Shown here: piece after piece, positions 11,771 to 22,575 of the stretch
Position numbering within the stretch: the first letter of the stretch is position 1
Layout of the letters: the number at the start of each line of letters is the position of its first letter
Assembly: GCF_050948175.1 (NCBI RefSeq)
Contig: NW_027490127.1
Span: 186,001 to 250,000, forward strand
DNA: 64,000 bases
Direction: 5' to 3'
From: Xylocopa sonorina
Taxonomy: Eukaryota > Arthropoda > Insecta > Hymenoptera > Apidae
Notes under the pieces: generated by a model
What the model was told of the DNA's origin: nothing
The model's input: only the letters and a program-made list of their open reading frames with translations
The model's database searches: none
Translations under genes and position numbers: made by a program

Positions 11771-13425
11771 ATGAATGGAGTATTATAACTCTATTGCTTC
11801 GGCCCATAAACATCTAGAAACGCTATCCCATTGCAAGGACGTTTATGATTCACATTCGTTCGAGGTGTAGAAGCAAACAAGCATAATGCGATGCATAAAG
11901 CTCCACAACATATTAACTTCCTTTGAACTGTTGATATGAAATGCGATATCGCGATGCATGAGGCATGAGAAAAGCTATACCTAAGCAAGAAAGTGTAGCA
12001 CACACATTCTTTTGAAATGTAGAAGCAGACAAACAAAATGCGTTGCTTTGAATATTAGATCTTAATATGCATCATTAAAATGAGATGCGACATCGCGTTG
12101 AATGAAGAATTGAAACCCTATTGCTACGACATCCAGACACCTAGGGGCATTATCCCATAACATGGAAGTGTGGGATTCACATTCTTGTAAAGGTGCAAGC
12201 ACATAAACACAATGCGTTGCATTTAATATTACACCTTATCATGAGCCATAGAAATGAGATAGGATATCGCGTCTTGTGAAGAATTGGAACTCTATTGCTT
12301 CGAAACGTAGCCATATAGAAACGCTATTCAGTAGCAAGGAAGCGCGGGATATACAATCTTTCGAAGGGTGGACGAGATGAAAATAACGCGTTGCATTGAA
12401 CATTATATCTTATTATGAAACATAGAAATGAGATGCGACAATGCGTTCTATGAAGCATTAGAACTCTATTGCTTAAAACCGTTGGCATCTAGAAACGCAA
12501 TACCGTAGCTAGGAAGTGTGGCATTTACATTCTTTTGAAGCGTAGACGATGTATAAATAACCCTTCCCACTGAATATTATACTTTATGATGAATCATAGA
12601 AACGAGATGCGATATCGCGTTCTATGAAGCACTAGAAATTTATTGCTTAGAACCGTAGACATCTAGAAACGCTGTTCCGTACCGAGGAAGTGTGGCATTT
12701 ACGTTCTTTTGAAGTGTAGATGAGATATACATATCACTTTGCAATGAATATTACATTTTATCATGCAACCTAGAAATGAGATGCGATATTGCGATATATC
12801 ACGAATTAGAACTGTATTGCTTCCATATGTCGAAATCTACAAACGCTATTCCGTTCTAAGAAAATGTGAGCTTTACATTCTTTTGAAGTGTAGACATGAT
12901 ATACATAACGCGTTGCTTTCAATATTGCATCTTGTCATTGGACATAGAAATGAGATGCAATATGGCGTTTTAGGTAGCACTAGAGCTCTATTGCTTCGAC
13001 GTGTAGACATCTAGAAACGCTATTCCGTAGCATGGAAGTGTGGGATTTACATTTTTCTGAAGTGTAGATGCAGATGCAAAGATTGCGTTGCATCGAGCAT
13101 TACATCTTATCATGAAACATTGAAATGAAATGCGTCATCGCCCCAAATGAAGTATTAGAACTCTATTGCATCGATACGTAGACATCTAGATACGCTATGC
13201 CGTAGCAAGGAAGTGTGGGATTTACATTCTTTTGACATGTAGGTGTAGGTACGAATGCGCATTGCATCGAGCATTACATCTTATCATGAAACATTGAAAT
13301 GAAATGCGTCATCGCCCCAAATGAAGTATTAGAACTCTATTGCATCGATACGTAGACATCTAGATACGCTATGCCGTAGCAAGGAAGTGTGGGATTTACA
13401 TTCTTTTGAAGTATAATGAGACATC
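11770..13425 (-). repeat. Satellite variant B, ~174-bp period
   Basis: About nine to ten units. Typical phrases are 'cgcgttgcattgaatattacatcttatcatgaaacatagaaatgagatgcgatatcgcg' (split between neighbours), 'cgtagacatctagaaacgctattccgtagcaaggaagtgtgggatttacattctttt'. Sample anchors at 12542 and 12716 are 174 bp apart, and so are 13091 and 13265. The three-subunit design is the same as in the 177-bp form. Confidence 0.9.
13085..13420 (-). repeat. Two adjacent near-identical variant B units
   Basis: The unit at about 13085-13247 is repeated at 13259-13421, apparently without differences over more than 130 bp, including rare changes such as 'gcgtcatcgccccaaatgaag'. Other neighbours differ at many positions, so this pair is a recent local duplication or conversion. 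Confidence 0.85.
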
Positions 13426-14900
13426 AGGCGTAGCGCCTGCTACCCATCAGCCTCTTCACCGCCTTCAGCATCAGTCCCTGCATGCAGGCAACCTGCTGCA
13501 CACGCCTGCAGATCCAGCAACTAGCGGCGTTCGCACTAATACGCGCCGCTGTCTCGCTCGCACCAACGGGCACCTCTGTCTTATTCGCGCCAATAAGTAT
13601 TGCTGCCTCGCTTCTTCCAACGAGCAGCTCTGTCTCGCTCGCACCAAAGAGCAGCTCTGTCCTACTCGCTCCTATACGCATCACCTTCACGCTCCCGCCA
13701 CGCGTATCCCCGCCTCCCTTGCATCGAGGTCTTTGTTCAGATGTATGAAGACGCAGCTCGTCACTGGAATGGGAACTGTACCAGTTCAAGGAACCTACAT
13801 TACCAAGACCTGTATATTATTTCTAGTGTTATATCTATGCACTTTTATTATACTCCTAGATCTAAGTACTCATGACACATATTGCAACACACTTCAACAC
13901 AGACGTAATTCTAAGTCCGTACGTATAAGATTAGATATTAAGACGCACCTGCGCCAACGACATGCGCAGCTAAGACCACCACGAGCCGCGAGTCCCCACT
14001 CGCTGTACCACGCGGTCCCCACTACGAGCGACCGCGACCGAAGCGCATAGCGAACCGAGGAGGTCTGAGACGCGACTCCAGATAGTCAGATTATATCGAG
14101 ATTACACTCCGAGGAGTTGAGTCCTCCAGTACCATTTCATATGCTCGAGCCATTAGCTACCTCAATGTTTACAAGTTCATTCCCATATTTACTAGTTCCT
14201 AAATCTAGTATATCTAAATACTATTTCTCGCGTTTAATAAAATGCTTAAGTACGAATACTTCCACGTGTCTCTTCCATACTGCTGGGTTGCTTTCCAACA
14301 CCTCGAATGGGTATAGAACTCTGCTTTGCAGAGTTGCGATAGAGCGGACCGCATCATATACTTCCGAGCATTGTCTGTTAGTACAGAATAACTTGGTGAA
14401 TGGGACGTTATCCCTGTTCGCGAAGCAGACGACGCGCGGGTAGGAAGAGTTTCCTTCGTTCCCGTACGTGGGTAACGTATCCTGGATCCCCATATACCAC
14501 CGACATGTCTTCTTCGCACCGCTTCAGTCGCAGCTCTCCGAAGTCTCCTGTTTCCGCAGCAGAGATTGCTGCGTTAACCACGGTCTCTGATGTATTCGCT
14601 TCGCATCCGAGCCGCCGTTTCCAGCATCACTGGAAGCTGATATATCAGCCTCCATCAACAGGCCAACATCTACTTCGATAACTGTCAACGATCCACGGCG
14701 AAAATGCTACCAAGGTATCGAATACGACACCAGCGAAAGGTAGGATTTACTACTCCTATTATCCGCGAATCGCAGGTGTTTTGCCCCTGCCACGTAAGCT
14801 GAATTAGTCGGACCCGGTCGTAACGCGTTTCCGCAGACCGAATCTCGAACAAAAAGGCTAGTGTCGTGAATCTTCCGGATAAACGGAAAGTTATTTCGCC
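13425..14900. mobile_element. GC-richer insert between satellite blocks, probably LTR-type sequence
   Basis: Flanked by variant B satellite on both sides. It contains a degenerate minisatellite of CTCGCTCGCACCAACGAGCA-type units at 13545-13670 and a 'gcgagtccccactcgctg' motif near 13986. That motif recurs in the inserts at 15640 and 56300. A minus-strand frame at 14221-14493 (90 codons, VPFTKLFCTNRQCSEVYDAV and FEVLESNPAVWKRHVEVFV) looks protein-like but has no family I recognise. It may be remains of one or more retrotransposons. No terminal repeats were found. Confidence 0.4.
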
Positions 14901-14904
14901 GGAC

Positions 14905-15640
14905 CTGACAGTAGATGCAGATACACAAAACGCGTTACATTGAACATTACAATACCATTGCTTCGACACGTTGACATCCAGAAACGCAATTATTTTGCAA
15001 GGAAGTGTAGGACTAACATTAATTTGAACTATAGAGGCTGATAAACATAACGCGTTGCACTGAATATTATATCTTGTCACGAAGCTTTGGAATGAGATGC
15101 GACATCGCGATGAATGAAACATTGGATCTCCAAGGGTTCGACACGCAGACATCTATAAACGCTATGACTTAGCAAGAAAGTGTAGATATTCACATGCATC
15201 TGAAGTGTAGAAACAGATAATCGTAACGCGTTGCGATGAATACTACATCTTGTCTTCAAACTTTGAAATGAGATCCGACATCGCAATGAATGAAGTACTG
15301 GAACCCTATTGCTTCGTCAGGTACACATTTAGAAATGCTATACCTTAGGAAGGAAGTGCATGATTCACATTCTTTTGATGTGTAGACGAGATACACATAA
15401 CGCGGTGCATTCAATATTACATCTTATCATGCGGCATTGAAATAAGATGCGACTTCGCGTTGAATGATGTAATAGAACTATATTGCATCGAACAGTATAC
15501 ATCTTATAATGCTATTCCTTTATAAGGGAGAGTAGTGCTCACATTCTTTTGAAGTGTAGAAGAGATAAACATAACGCTTTGAGTTAAATATTACATCTTA
15601 CATTAAACACTGAATTGAGATGCAACATCGCGATTCAATC
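14905..15640 (-). repeat. Satellite variant B
   Basis: Four or so units with 'aacgcgttgcactgaatattatatcttgtcacgaa' and 'gagatgcgacatcgcgatgaatgaa' phrases. The first unit starts abruptly after the GC-richer insert. Confidence 0.87.
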
Positions 15641-16130
15641 TCTGTTTCGCTCTGGCATCGCTGTTTCAATCTCACCGACAAGCACTACTGTCTCACTCCC
15701 ACTAATGAGTATATCTGCCTCGCTCGCACCAAAGACGAACACCCTTGTCTACCTCGTACGGGTGATTTCGTCTTGCTGAAAGGGACAGTCGAAGTCCATA
15801 ACCTCAATGGGAACTATTCCAATTCAGGGAGACGACTTTAACAGAACCTGTGTTCAACTTTTGAGCGTATATATATACATATATATACTATATCCGGACT
15901 AATGTATTCCTGCATATAAGAATTCATATATCGAAGTTACACACGTTAAGAATGCAAGACGCGAACAACACACACGTAATTGTAAATTCATGCTATACTA
16001 CTTCATTATACTATTTCATAAGTTAAACGCGAAAGACGCGCCCCTAGTCCCACCAGGAGACGCGAGTCCCCACTCGCTGGGCCGCATGCTCCTCGCAACG
16101 ATCCCTTAATCCCCCACTCGCTGGACCACA
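15640..16130. mobile_element. LTR-like fragment shared with 56300-56505
   Basis: Holds the CTCGCTCGCACCAAAGACGA-type motif seen at 13620. Then comes a segment with 'tatatatacatatatatactatatccggactaatgtatt' and 'gcatgctcctcgcaacgatccc.taatcccccactcgctgga', present again at 56380-56505. The (TA)n tract lies near 15868-15892. No coding sequence. It is the left edge of the large duplicated block. Confidence 0.45.
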
Positions 16131-16345
16131 TGCTTTCATGATTTTTCTAGTAAATATTTCAAATTGGTATAAATATTAATACATATTTTATATTTTAGTT
16201 AATTCAAAATACAATATCCCCTTAAGATACTCCATTACATCTAAAATTCTATCTAATTTCATATCATTTCATAATGTTTTAATTAAATATTTGAAATTGG
16301 TTTATATAATTACACTTATCATATATTTTAGTTACTTAAAAATAG
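16131..16345 (+). repeat. AT-rich satellite, ~133-bp period
   Basis: One and a half units with 'aaatatttcaaattggtataaatatta', 'tactccattacatctaaaattctatctaatttcatatcatttcat' and 'cttatcatatattttagtta'. The same segment recurs at 56505-56720 in the duplicate block. Confidence 0.88.
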
Positions 16346-16349
16346 ATCA

Positions 16350-17905
16350 TTCAATTCGCTTTTTCTCCATCGAGGCTTGCAAATCCCTCTTCGTTATTCT
16401 TATAATTCATACTTTAGAAGGTATGTAGTACGTATTGATTGTCCGACGCTGAAAATACCTCAAACACTTCTGCTTTTCGCAGCTTAGCGTACATGCAATC
16501 TCCTATCAACATTGTGTCTATATTTTATTTGCTTCGGTTCTTAAACTGTGTATAGTCTTCTTTAGGATTCGTCGCGATTAGATCGTTTCTTAGAGCCATT
16601 TTGATGATCTTTTCCACTCTATGGTTGTTCTTCTTACCATCCCAGATTACCGATTTTTCGATCCTGCTTCGCTGCAGATGATACATTTCGGTTTATTCGC
16701 GATGTAACCGATCATCGTATAGATAGGGGATCTGCATCTTCTGCAGATTCCCTTATTATCTTTGAATTCTTCGCAATTTCTGCCGATATGTCCCAGTTTA
16801 TGGTATTTGAAGCATCTCTCTATTTTCGGTAGTACTTTGTAGGGACAAGGTGTTAATGCTATTCTGAGTCGTTTGACCTTCTCCAGCTCTTTACTGTATT
16901 CCTGTCCAAATTCAACTAACGCGACGCCGTTCCTCTCCACGTCTGTTTTAACAACTTGACCATTCTTTCGATTATTTTCAGTCTTCACTTTATGTACTCC
17001 TTCATTTCTTCTCTAGTCACCTAACGGGTATATGTCCCTTAGTTGGAGCATGATACTCGCACTCGTATGTGATTCTTCGAATTCTTTTTCCAGAGTTCCT
17101 TTCTTCTCCTTTATTTTGTTCTCTATACCTGTTTTGTTGTTAAGTTCCAGGATTATATCTCCCGCTCTCGATTTTCTTGCGGCATCTTTTCCTATTTCTC
17201 TCGTTTCTTCTGCTTTTCCTCATCCCATTGTTTGTCCCCGAATGCTTACTGCTTCTCTAATTGTTTCATTTTTTTCTGTACCGTTCGCAACTAGTTCGAT
17301 CTCAGTTTTTTTTATATGCCTGATGTTTCCCATTAATGATTTCTAATATGTCATTAACTTCGTCGTATCCTCGCTCATAATATCTATCATTACGTCTGAT
17401 GTGTGGCTGCCTATTCTTCTATTTGATAGTGAGGACGTTATTCTCATCAGTAGCTTTTCCATTATCCTGGTCTTTCTTTTTGGTTCCCTTACATCGGCTT
17501 CTGATGCTTCTCCTTTCGTGGCTGTACCTTACGAGGCTTTCTTTTTCTCCTTTATATATGCATTTCGTATCCATTTCTATTTTCCTACCCTTTTGTGTTA
17601 TCGACTGGGGGCTACGAACCGCCTGCTCAATCTTTAATCTTCTGCCTTTACCCGATGGGGCTGATTCCATATCCCGAGCCAGCCTCACCTTTCAGCAGTA
17701 TATGCACAGCAGCCTCACTCACTTCGGCAGTGGGGACTCGGGCGTAGGGGGGGGGGGGGGGCTGCAGGCCCTCCACCATCCTACTGCCTGCCCTGATACG
17801 GGCGAGGGACTCCCAGGACCACTTGAACTACAACTAGCATCTATCTTATACTATAACCGATTCGTAGTTATGCGTTTTCCATTAAGCTGGCCGGAATCAG
17901 TGATA
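16350..17905 (-). pseudogene. LINE copy 1 (R1-group-like) ORF1 and ORF2 remnants
   Basis: Minus strand. The ORF1 N-terminal region, 17880-17419, is broken. The ORF1 C-terminal region at 16988-16647 has a zinc-knuckle series: CFKYHKLGHIGRNC, then CRRCRSPIYTMIGY and a further KCIICSE. The spacing resembles gag-like ORF1 proteins of R1/TRAS-type LINEs. Below about 16650 only the end of the ORF2 endonuclease domain survives (NPKE.Y..FKN and SASDNQYVL-like, 16600-16400). Compared with copy 2, roughly 470 bp covering the ORF1 end and the start of ORF2 are deleted at the junction near 16655. No reverse transcriptase is present. Clade assignment is tentative. Confidence 0.75.
17747..17761 (+). repeat. 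G-run (15 G)
   Basis: An uninterrupted G run inside LINE ORF1 (C-run on the coding strand), followed by CTGCAG. It may form a G-quadruplex or disturb sequencing. The equivalent site in copy 2 is a G9-CTGCAG-C11 palindrome. Confidence 0.9.
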
Positions 17906-18590
17906 TTGATTCGTCCAGTCTAAAGTATTATTTTCTTTTTAAGTTTCCCGATTTTCTTATTTTCTCTCACGATATCGTCTATTTCGTTGTACCTTGCCCG
18001 GACGGTATGATATATAATCTGTTGTTCGATATTTGTAGGATTTCCTCTTAATAAATGCAATGCTTCCACAGATTTTCTTTTCCTTTCTCTTTAGTTACGT
18101 TGTTGTTATTTTATCCTCTCTATCATCCACATTTCCTCTCTGCACCATCGCGGAACCGGCGTTATACGATTACATCATGATGGCGCCCCGGTCTTGCTAC
18201 CCCGAGATCGAATGTTCTCCCTTGCATCCGTTGATTTGTATATGTGACATATTGGAGAATATTTCCTCTTATCCTTTGTATTTTTCGAATTACGTTTTAA
18301 TTAGATATATATTAGATATGCGTCAAAATATCGGACTTCCGTACGATTTTTTAGTAAAGTCTTATTCCTTTCCGACTGTTCGTTTTCATTTCACGGTAGG
18401 CGCTCCTGTATTCGATGCAGACCCGCTCCGATTGAACCAGCCGATTATTATATTATATTACGTGAACAAACGTTCAATCGGAGCGGATCTCTGCCACACC
18501 GTAACTGTGGAAGGCTTACTGCATAGCCTCATCCCTGTGAAAGTTGCGGAAGTTGCTTCCGCCCCGAGATGGAAGTGTGCTTATGTTAGA
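17906..18590. other. LINE upstream region, non-coding
   Basis: Lies 5' of LINE ORF1 (minus strand) and is conserved in the duplicate at 58800-59420. A plus-strand 179-codon frame at 18060-18599 is broken in the duplicate and has no family features, so it is not called as a gene. It contains the hairpin described at 18424. Confidence 0.5.
18424..18485. other. Perfect 14-bp inverted repeat (hairpin)
   Basis: Arms CGCTCCGATTGAAC (18424-18437) and GTTCAATCGGAGCG (18472-18485) are exact reverse complements around a 34-base AT-rich centre. The duplicate copy keeps 12-bp arms at 59266-59277 and 59312-59323. This could be an internal terminal repeat of a small element or an RNA stem of the LINE leader. 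Confidence 0.85.
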
Positions 18591-18840
18591 TTTAGTTAGG
18601 TTACGCTAGGTTATGTTAGGTTGGGTTATGTTTGGGAATGTTTGTAGGTTGCTCAGTTATGTTGGGTTAGATTTAAAAAAGCGTAGGTTTGATTTGTTTA
18701 TGTTTACGAAAGGTAATGCTAGATTGTGTTAGGTTGGGTTAGATTTGAGCGAAGGCAGGTTAAGTCAGATTAGGTGTAACTGAGATTAGGTTGGTTTGAA
18801 TTAAGTTTGGTGTATGTTAGATTATGTTAAGCCAAGTAAG
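18590..18840 (+). repeat. Degenerate TTAGG-type (telomere-like) repeats
   Basis: Dense TTAGGTT, TTAGGTTGGGTTATG and related words, for example GTTATGTTAGGTTGGG near 18610-18625. The array is too degenerate and too short to be a telomere. The duplicate has the same at 59425-59695. Confidence 0.7.
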
Positions 18841-18844
18841 AGAT

Positions 18845-19185
18845 GGATTACCGATAGCTGACAATGCCATTCGTCGATAGTTCTTGAATTCCTGGCTATT
18901 GGCAATATCAGCCGTCATTATATCATAATTTATCGACCACAGGCATCATCTACTGTCGTTATATCGTGAGCTACCGACCGCAGCCAACACCAGTCGTTCA
19001 TAAGTCTTGAGTTACCTACTATTGGCTGCACCAGCTGTATGTGAAAGCATACGCTATCGGTTGTTGGTAACACCAGTCGTATATAATTTATGGATTATTA
19101 AGCACAAGCAGCACCATCCGTCGTTCGATCATGAGTAACCGACCACCAGCAGCACCATCCATCGGTAACTTATAAGTTATTCTTA
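18845..19185 (+). repeat. Minisatellite, ~41-45-bp period
   Basis: Seven or so degenerate units of the form CACCA-CCGTCG-T...ATGAGTTACCGACC-C--GCAG. The clearest unit is 41 bp, near 19108-19148. It is repeated at 59710-60045 in the duplicate. Function unknown. Confidence 0.75.
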
Positions 19186-19399
19186 ATGGGGGCACCCATT
19201 CGTAGGCATGTATTGACTCGTTTCGCCATCTCTTCAATCACTCCTGAAACAGAATTGCGAACAGCTTGAGCAGTTTTCACAGAGATGACTCCACCGGTCT
19301 GACAACAACGAACGCCACATATGGGTTCTCACAAAACCATTTGCCACACACCTCAGTGCTGAAGGGGTTAATAATGCTAGCGCCATTACTTTAACCAGG
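19186..19399. other. Linker ending in a TTAA-adjacent motif
   Basis: Non-coding, shared with 60046-60255. It ends CTCAGTGCTGAAGGGG next to TTAA (19368-19371). Read inwards this resembles the CCCTTT-type ends of piggyBac-like elements. No partner end was found. Confidence 0.4.
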
Positions 19400-20800
19400 C
19401 GTAGAATCCATAGATATGAAAAATTATGATCTTATGAATAATATCAATTCTAGAGGTACATTTCTAGTGTAAGTATAAAAGTTCTGTTTTAGTTGTAGCA
19501 TTAAAATTCACTAATATGACACTATAATTATTTTCAGGTCCAAGATATGCTTACCATATTTAAAGAAAAGCACAGATCCTCATATAATAAATATCAGCCT
19601 ACCACTAAGTATAAAAATTAAACAAATATGATTTCAAACTCGTGTCGATTATATAATATCCAAGTTTGAAATCTTAATGTGTGCCCTTGGAAGGGCCGAT
19701 GAATATGAAAGTGATGGTATTGCTGTGAATGCAGACTTGCCAAAGACTGCAGTAAATTATATATATTTCTAATTTCATTTTTAAGAAAAATAATTCTCTC
19801 AATTTAAGATTGCCTTACGCACGTGTTGTTTCAGGTATACGCATGGCTGCGATAGAGATGTTAGTTGGTTCAGAATCACAAAATTATAGTGGGAAGCTGG
19901 AAATAATGGGTGATGCAATGTACGCATTTATTTTGCAAAGACAGTAAATCTGTTACTAATCAGTCTTTAATCGATGAGGCAATATTAAAAAACTGAAGGG
20001 ATGTCTGATTTTACCCATTCTGCGGGTAATACAGGTGTGAATAATTAACTAAAGGTTTACAATTAATACATGAATGTATAATTTATATTTTAGTAAACAA
20101 ATCAATTTATTTTACAGAATAAAAATATTATTGACAAGATAAATTGTTGCCAGATTCTTTCCTAGAGGAGAATTTGGAACATATAGATTTGGATAATTAT
20201 GTATAACAATTGAAAAGAACGAACAAATTATACAGATAAGTCAGAGGAAAAGATCATGCAAATATTAATTGTCATCTAAACTAATTTAAACAGCCAGTTC
20301 GTTAACAAAACTGTAAGCTCAAATACTATATTGTTCATTATGTTAAAAAAAAATGTATTAGACCTCGTACATTACAGCACATCATAGATCAGTCTGATTA
20401 ATTGCCCAAGCAACCATAATTCAAGAGTTAATTAACATCATATTTGCAAAAATTTACAATATGAAAATTTCGTAAATTTTAATGGTGACGAAGCTGGTAC
20501 ACGGTTTTTGGATCTTGAAAATGGTAAAAACCTAGTCAAACACTAGGTGCAACATTAACAATGGATTCTCAAAATTTTCTCGCAATGCTTTCTTATAAAA
20601 GAAATATATTTCTTATGTTCAAATTAATTAGAAATGCAAAATAATTTTACTAATAACATAATATTATATATCTTTCGGAGAATTAAAACTTGCATCGACA
20701 ATGGGAAAGTTGAAAATTAGCGGTGATCTACGAAATGCAATGAAATTAGAGAAATTAATGGTCAATTTAAAGACGAAACTTACTTTGAAAAATGAAATAC
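19400..20800 (+). pseudogene. HSDL2-like pseudogene, copy B (retains introns)
   Basis: The source is hydroxysteroid dehydrogenase-like protein 2, a short-chain dehydrogenase with a C-terminal SCP2 sterol-carrier domain. The exon from about 19405 reads YDLMNNINSRGTFLV. A 69-bp intron with GTAAGT and TTTTCAG ends lies at 19469-19537. The next exon (19538-19751) has CLPY, HI.NIS and VDYIISKF, which is the family's YxxxK catalytic pair, then GIAVNA and PKTA. A second intron of 83 bp lies at 19752-19834. Then comes MAAIEMLVGSESQNYSGKLE, MGDAMYA, and the SCP2 remnants DEAGTRFLDLENG (near 20490) and MGKLKISGDLRNAMKLEKLM (20701-20760). Stops and frameshifts are frequent, and the N-terminal half with the nucleotide-binding glycine motif is missing. 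Intron retention shows DNA-level duplication, not a retrocopy. Confidence 0.85.
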
Positions 20801-20829
20801 CGTCTTCTTAGAAAGAACCGACATATTAA

Positions 20830-21983
20830 CTATGTAAGGAAAAATTATTCCTACTTCTAAAAATTTTGTTACTTTTTGTAAAATTTTAATATGATAATAT
20901 AAAATATTAAAAATATTGAAAAAACTAAAGTAAAATATATTTTTATATATTATTGTAATATATTTTGTAACGCTAAATGATAAAAATTAAATACATTACG
21001 TTTGAATATATTTATTTATTATATTATTATTATGTTATTTATTATATTATGTTACTCACATTTAATATTTTCTTTGGAAACAATGAGCAAAGATATAACG
21101 TACTTTCTTATTACAGTCCTAGCTGCTTCACAAGTTCTGAAAATGACAAAATAGACCAACGCCAGCAAAAAGTATAATGTTTCATAATTATTTTATAGTT
21201 GAAAGATTATCAAGCTTTATGCCTGGATGGATGCTTATATATATAACTGCCAAAATGAAATGAGATCGCAAAGTGATATCTACACACCTGTGTGCTGCAA
21301 TTTTGACACATTAAAATTTCTGATAAAAGCATATAAATGTTTATAATCTAATTATCAATTACAAACGGAATTCTACAATTTATCCACGTAATAGTCCTTT
21401 CTTTTTGTACGCATCCTCCAATACATACACAATATCTTTAGAAGTACCACCTAATAGGTTTCATAGTTTCGATTCTAGTAAATAGAGTAAAATGGCATAA
21501 GAATTTCTGCTGAATATCAAGGGGATGTGAAGCTATTATTGTACTGCATACAGCATTTTTCACTGGAATAATTATTCTTCCAATGTGTCAACTCCAGATT
21601 TGTTTGAATTGTTCTGGTTTAGAAAACTAAAACTGAATGACATATCCCTTAACACAGCACGGCGGTAACCACAAAACTTAACAGATCCAAGGTTCCTTTA
21701 TCTCAGACTAAGGCCTGCTTTCTTTGTGCCCAAACTTCTTTACATTGCGTTACATTCTTAAGACTGTTTGTAAGTTACAAAGAACAGAAACGCTACATGG
21801 ATTATAAAAGTGTAATATTTCAATTCATATAATCGTCAACATTTTAAATCCGTTTACGTTGCTTTGCTTGTTGTATACGTTTATCAGCTGGCGCTGAACC
21901 AACTGCTACTGCCACCATCCCTTTCTAAAACTTGGAAAATCCACCAGATCTAATGAAACCTTGCTTAGATTGCAAATGTGTTT
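20830..21983 (+). repeat. Segmental duplication, copy B
   Basis: Continues directly from the HSDL2-like tail, as in copy D. It includes the (minus strand) end of the convergent unrecognised gene: VYVLEDAYKKKGLL at about 21385-21425. The GT/GC tract seen in A, C and D has been deleted here. It ends at a satellite junction near 21983, about 1.8 kb short of the D copy's extent. Confidence 0.85.
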
Positions 21984-22280
21984 TCCACACTATTCACAGT
22001 AATAGTTTCTTGCTACTGGATAGCGTTCCCAAATCTCTACGTATCGAAGCAATAGAGTTCTAATGCTTCATTAAACGCCATATCGCATTTCATGTCAACA
22101 GATCGAAGTGTGTTAATAGATTTTAATGCTATATACATCTCATTATACTTATCTGCATCTACACTTCAGTAGAATGCCATTTTTAAATTTCCATGCATGT
22201 GGACAGTGTTTTCAGATGCCAACGTGACGAAGCAATAGACTTCTAATACTTCATTCATCACGAAAATGGAAATAGAATAA
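21984..22280 (+). repeat. Satellite (variant B-like), plus orientation
   Basis: About one and a half units, with 'tctctacgtatcgaagcaatagagttctaatgcttcat' and 'acttatctgcatctacacttcagtagaatg'. Confidence 0.85.
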
Positions 22281-22575
22281 AATAAGGACTCCACTATGGT
22301 AGATGTGAATGAGTTGGATGCACTGAGCTGGGAGCTCGTATACCTGAGGTACAACTGTTCTGTTCGTGTCGGAGATCAAAACTCCTTAGAGTCAATTGCT
22401 CTGTTCGAATCGCCTCGTATGTGGCGTCGCCACCTCGTTCTGTGGCAGCGAGTAGGCGGGTTGCCCGCATACAGTGGATCCGGATGCTGCAGGAGATGCG
22501 GATGCCGATCTGGGGACGCCAAGGACGGTGGCAAGCGTCTGGGCATAGCAGGCGGTACGTCTGACGCCACAGTTC
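22281..22575. other. GC-rich insert in satellite, unclassified
   Basis: About 295 bp, markedly richer in GC than its surroundings, lying between satellite in plus orientation (left) and minus orientation (right). Frames are open on both strands because of the base composition, without recognisable motifs. It resembles in composition the LTR-like segment at 51885-52520. Confidence 0.45.

Noticed and set aside
11770..13425. Possible CRISPR-like array because of regular repeats
   Set aside because: Repeats are head-to-tail 174-bp units without short repeats and unique spacers, in a eukaryotic setting.
13406..14050. 214-codon open frame
   Set aside because: Low-complexity Ala/Arg/Cys product from a minisatellite, with open frames in several phases; no coding support.
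14685..15152. 155-codon minus-strand frame
   Set aside because: Much of it is translated satellite; other satellite blocks give similar Cys/Ser-rich frames.
17399..17923. 174-codon plus-strand frame
   Set aside because: Antisense of LINE ORF1 and crosses the G-run.
18060..18599. 179-codon plus-strand open frame
   Set aside because: Lies on the strand opposite the LINE, has no protein motif, and is broken in the duplicate at 58948-59175.
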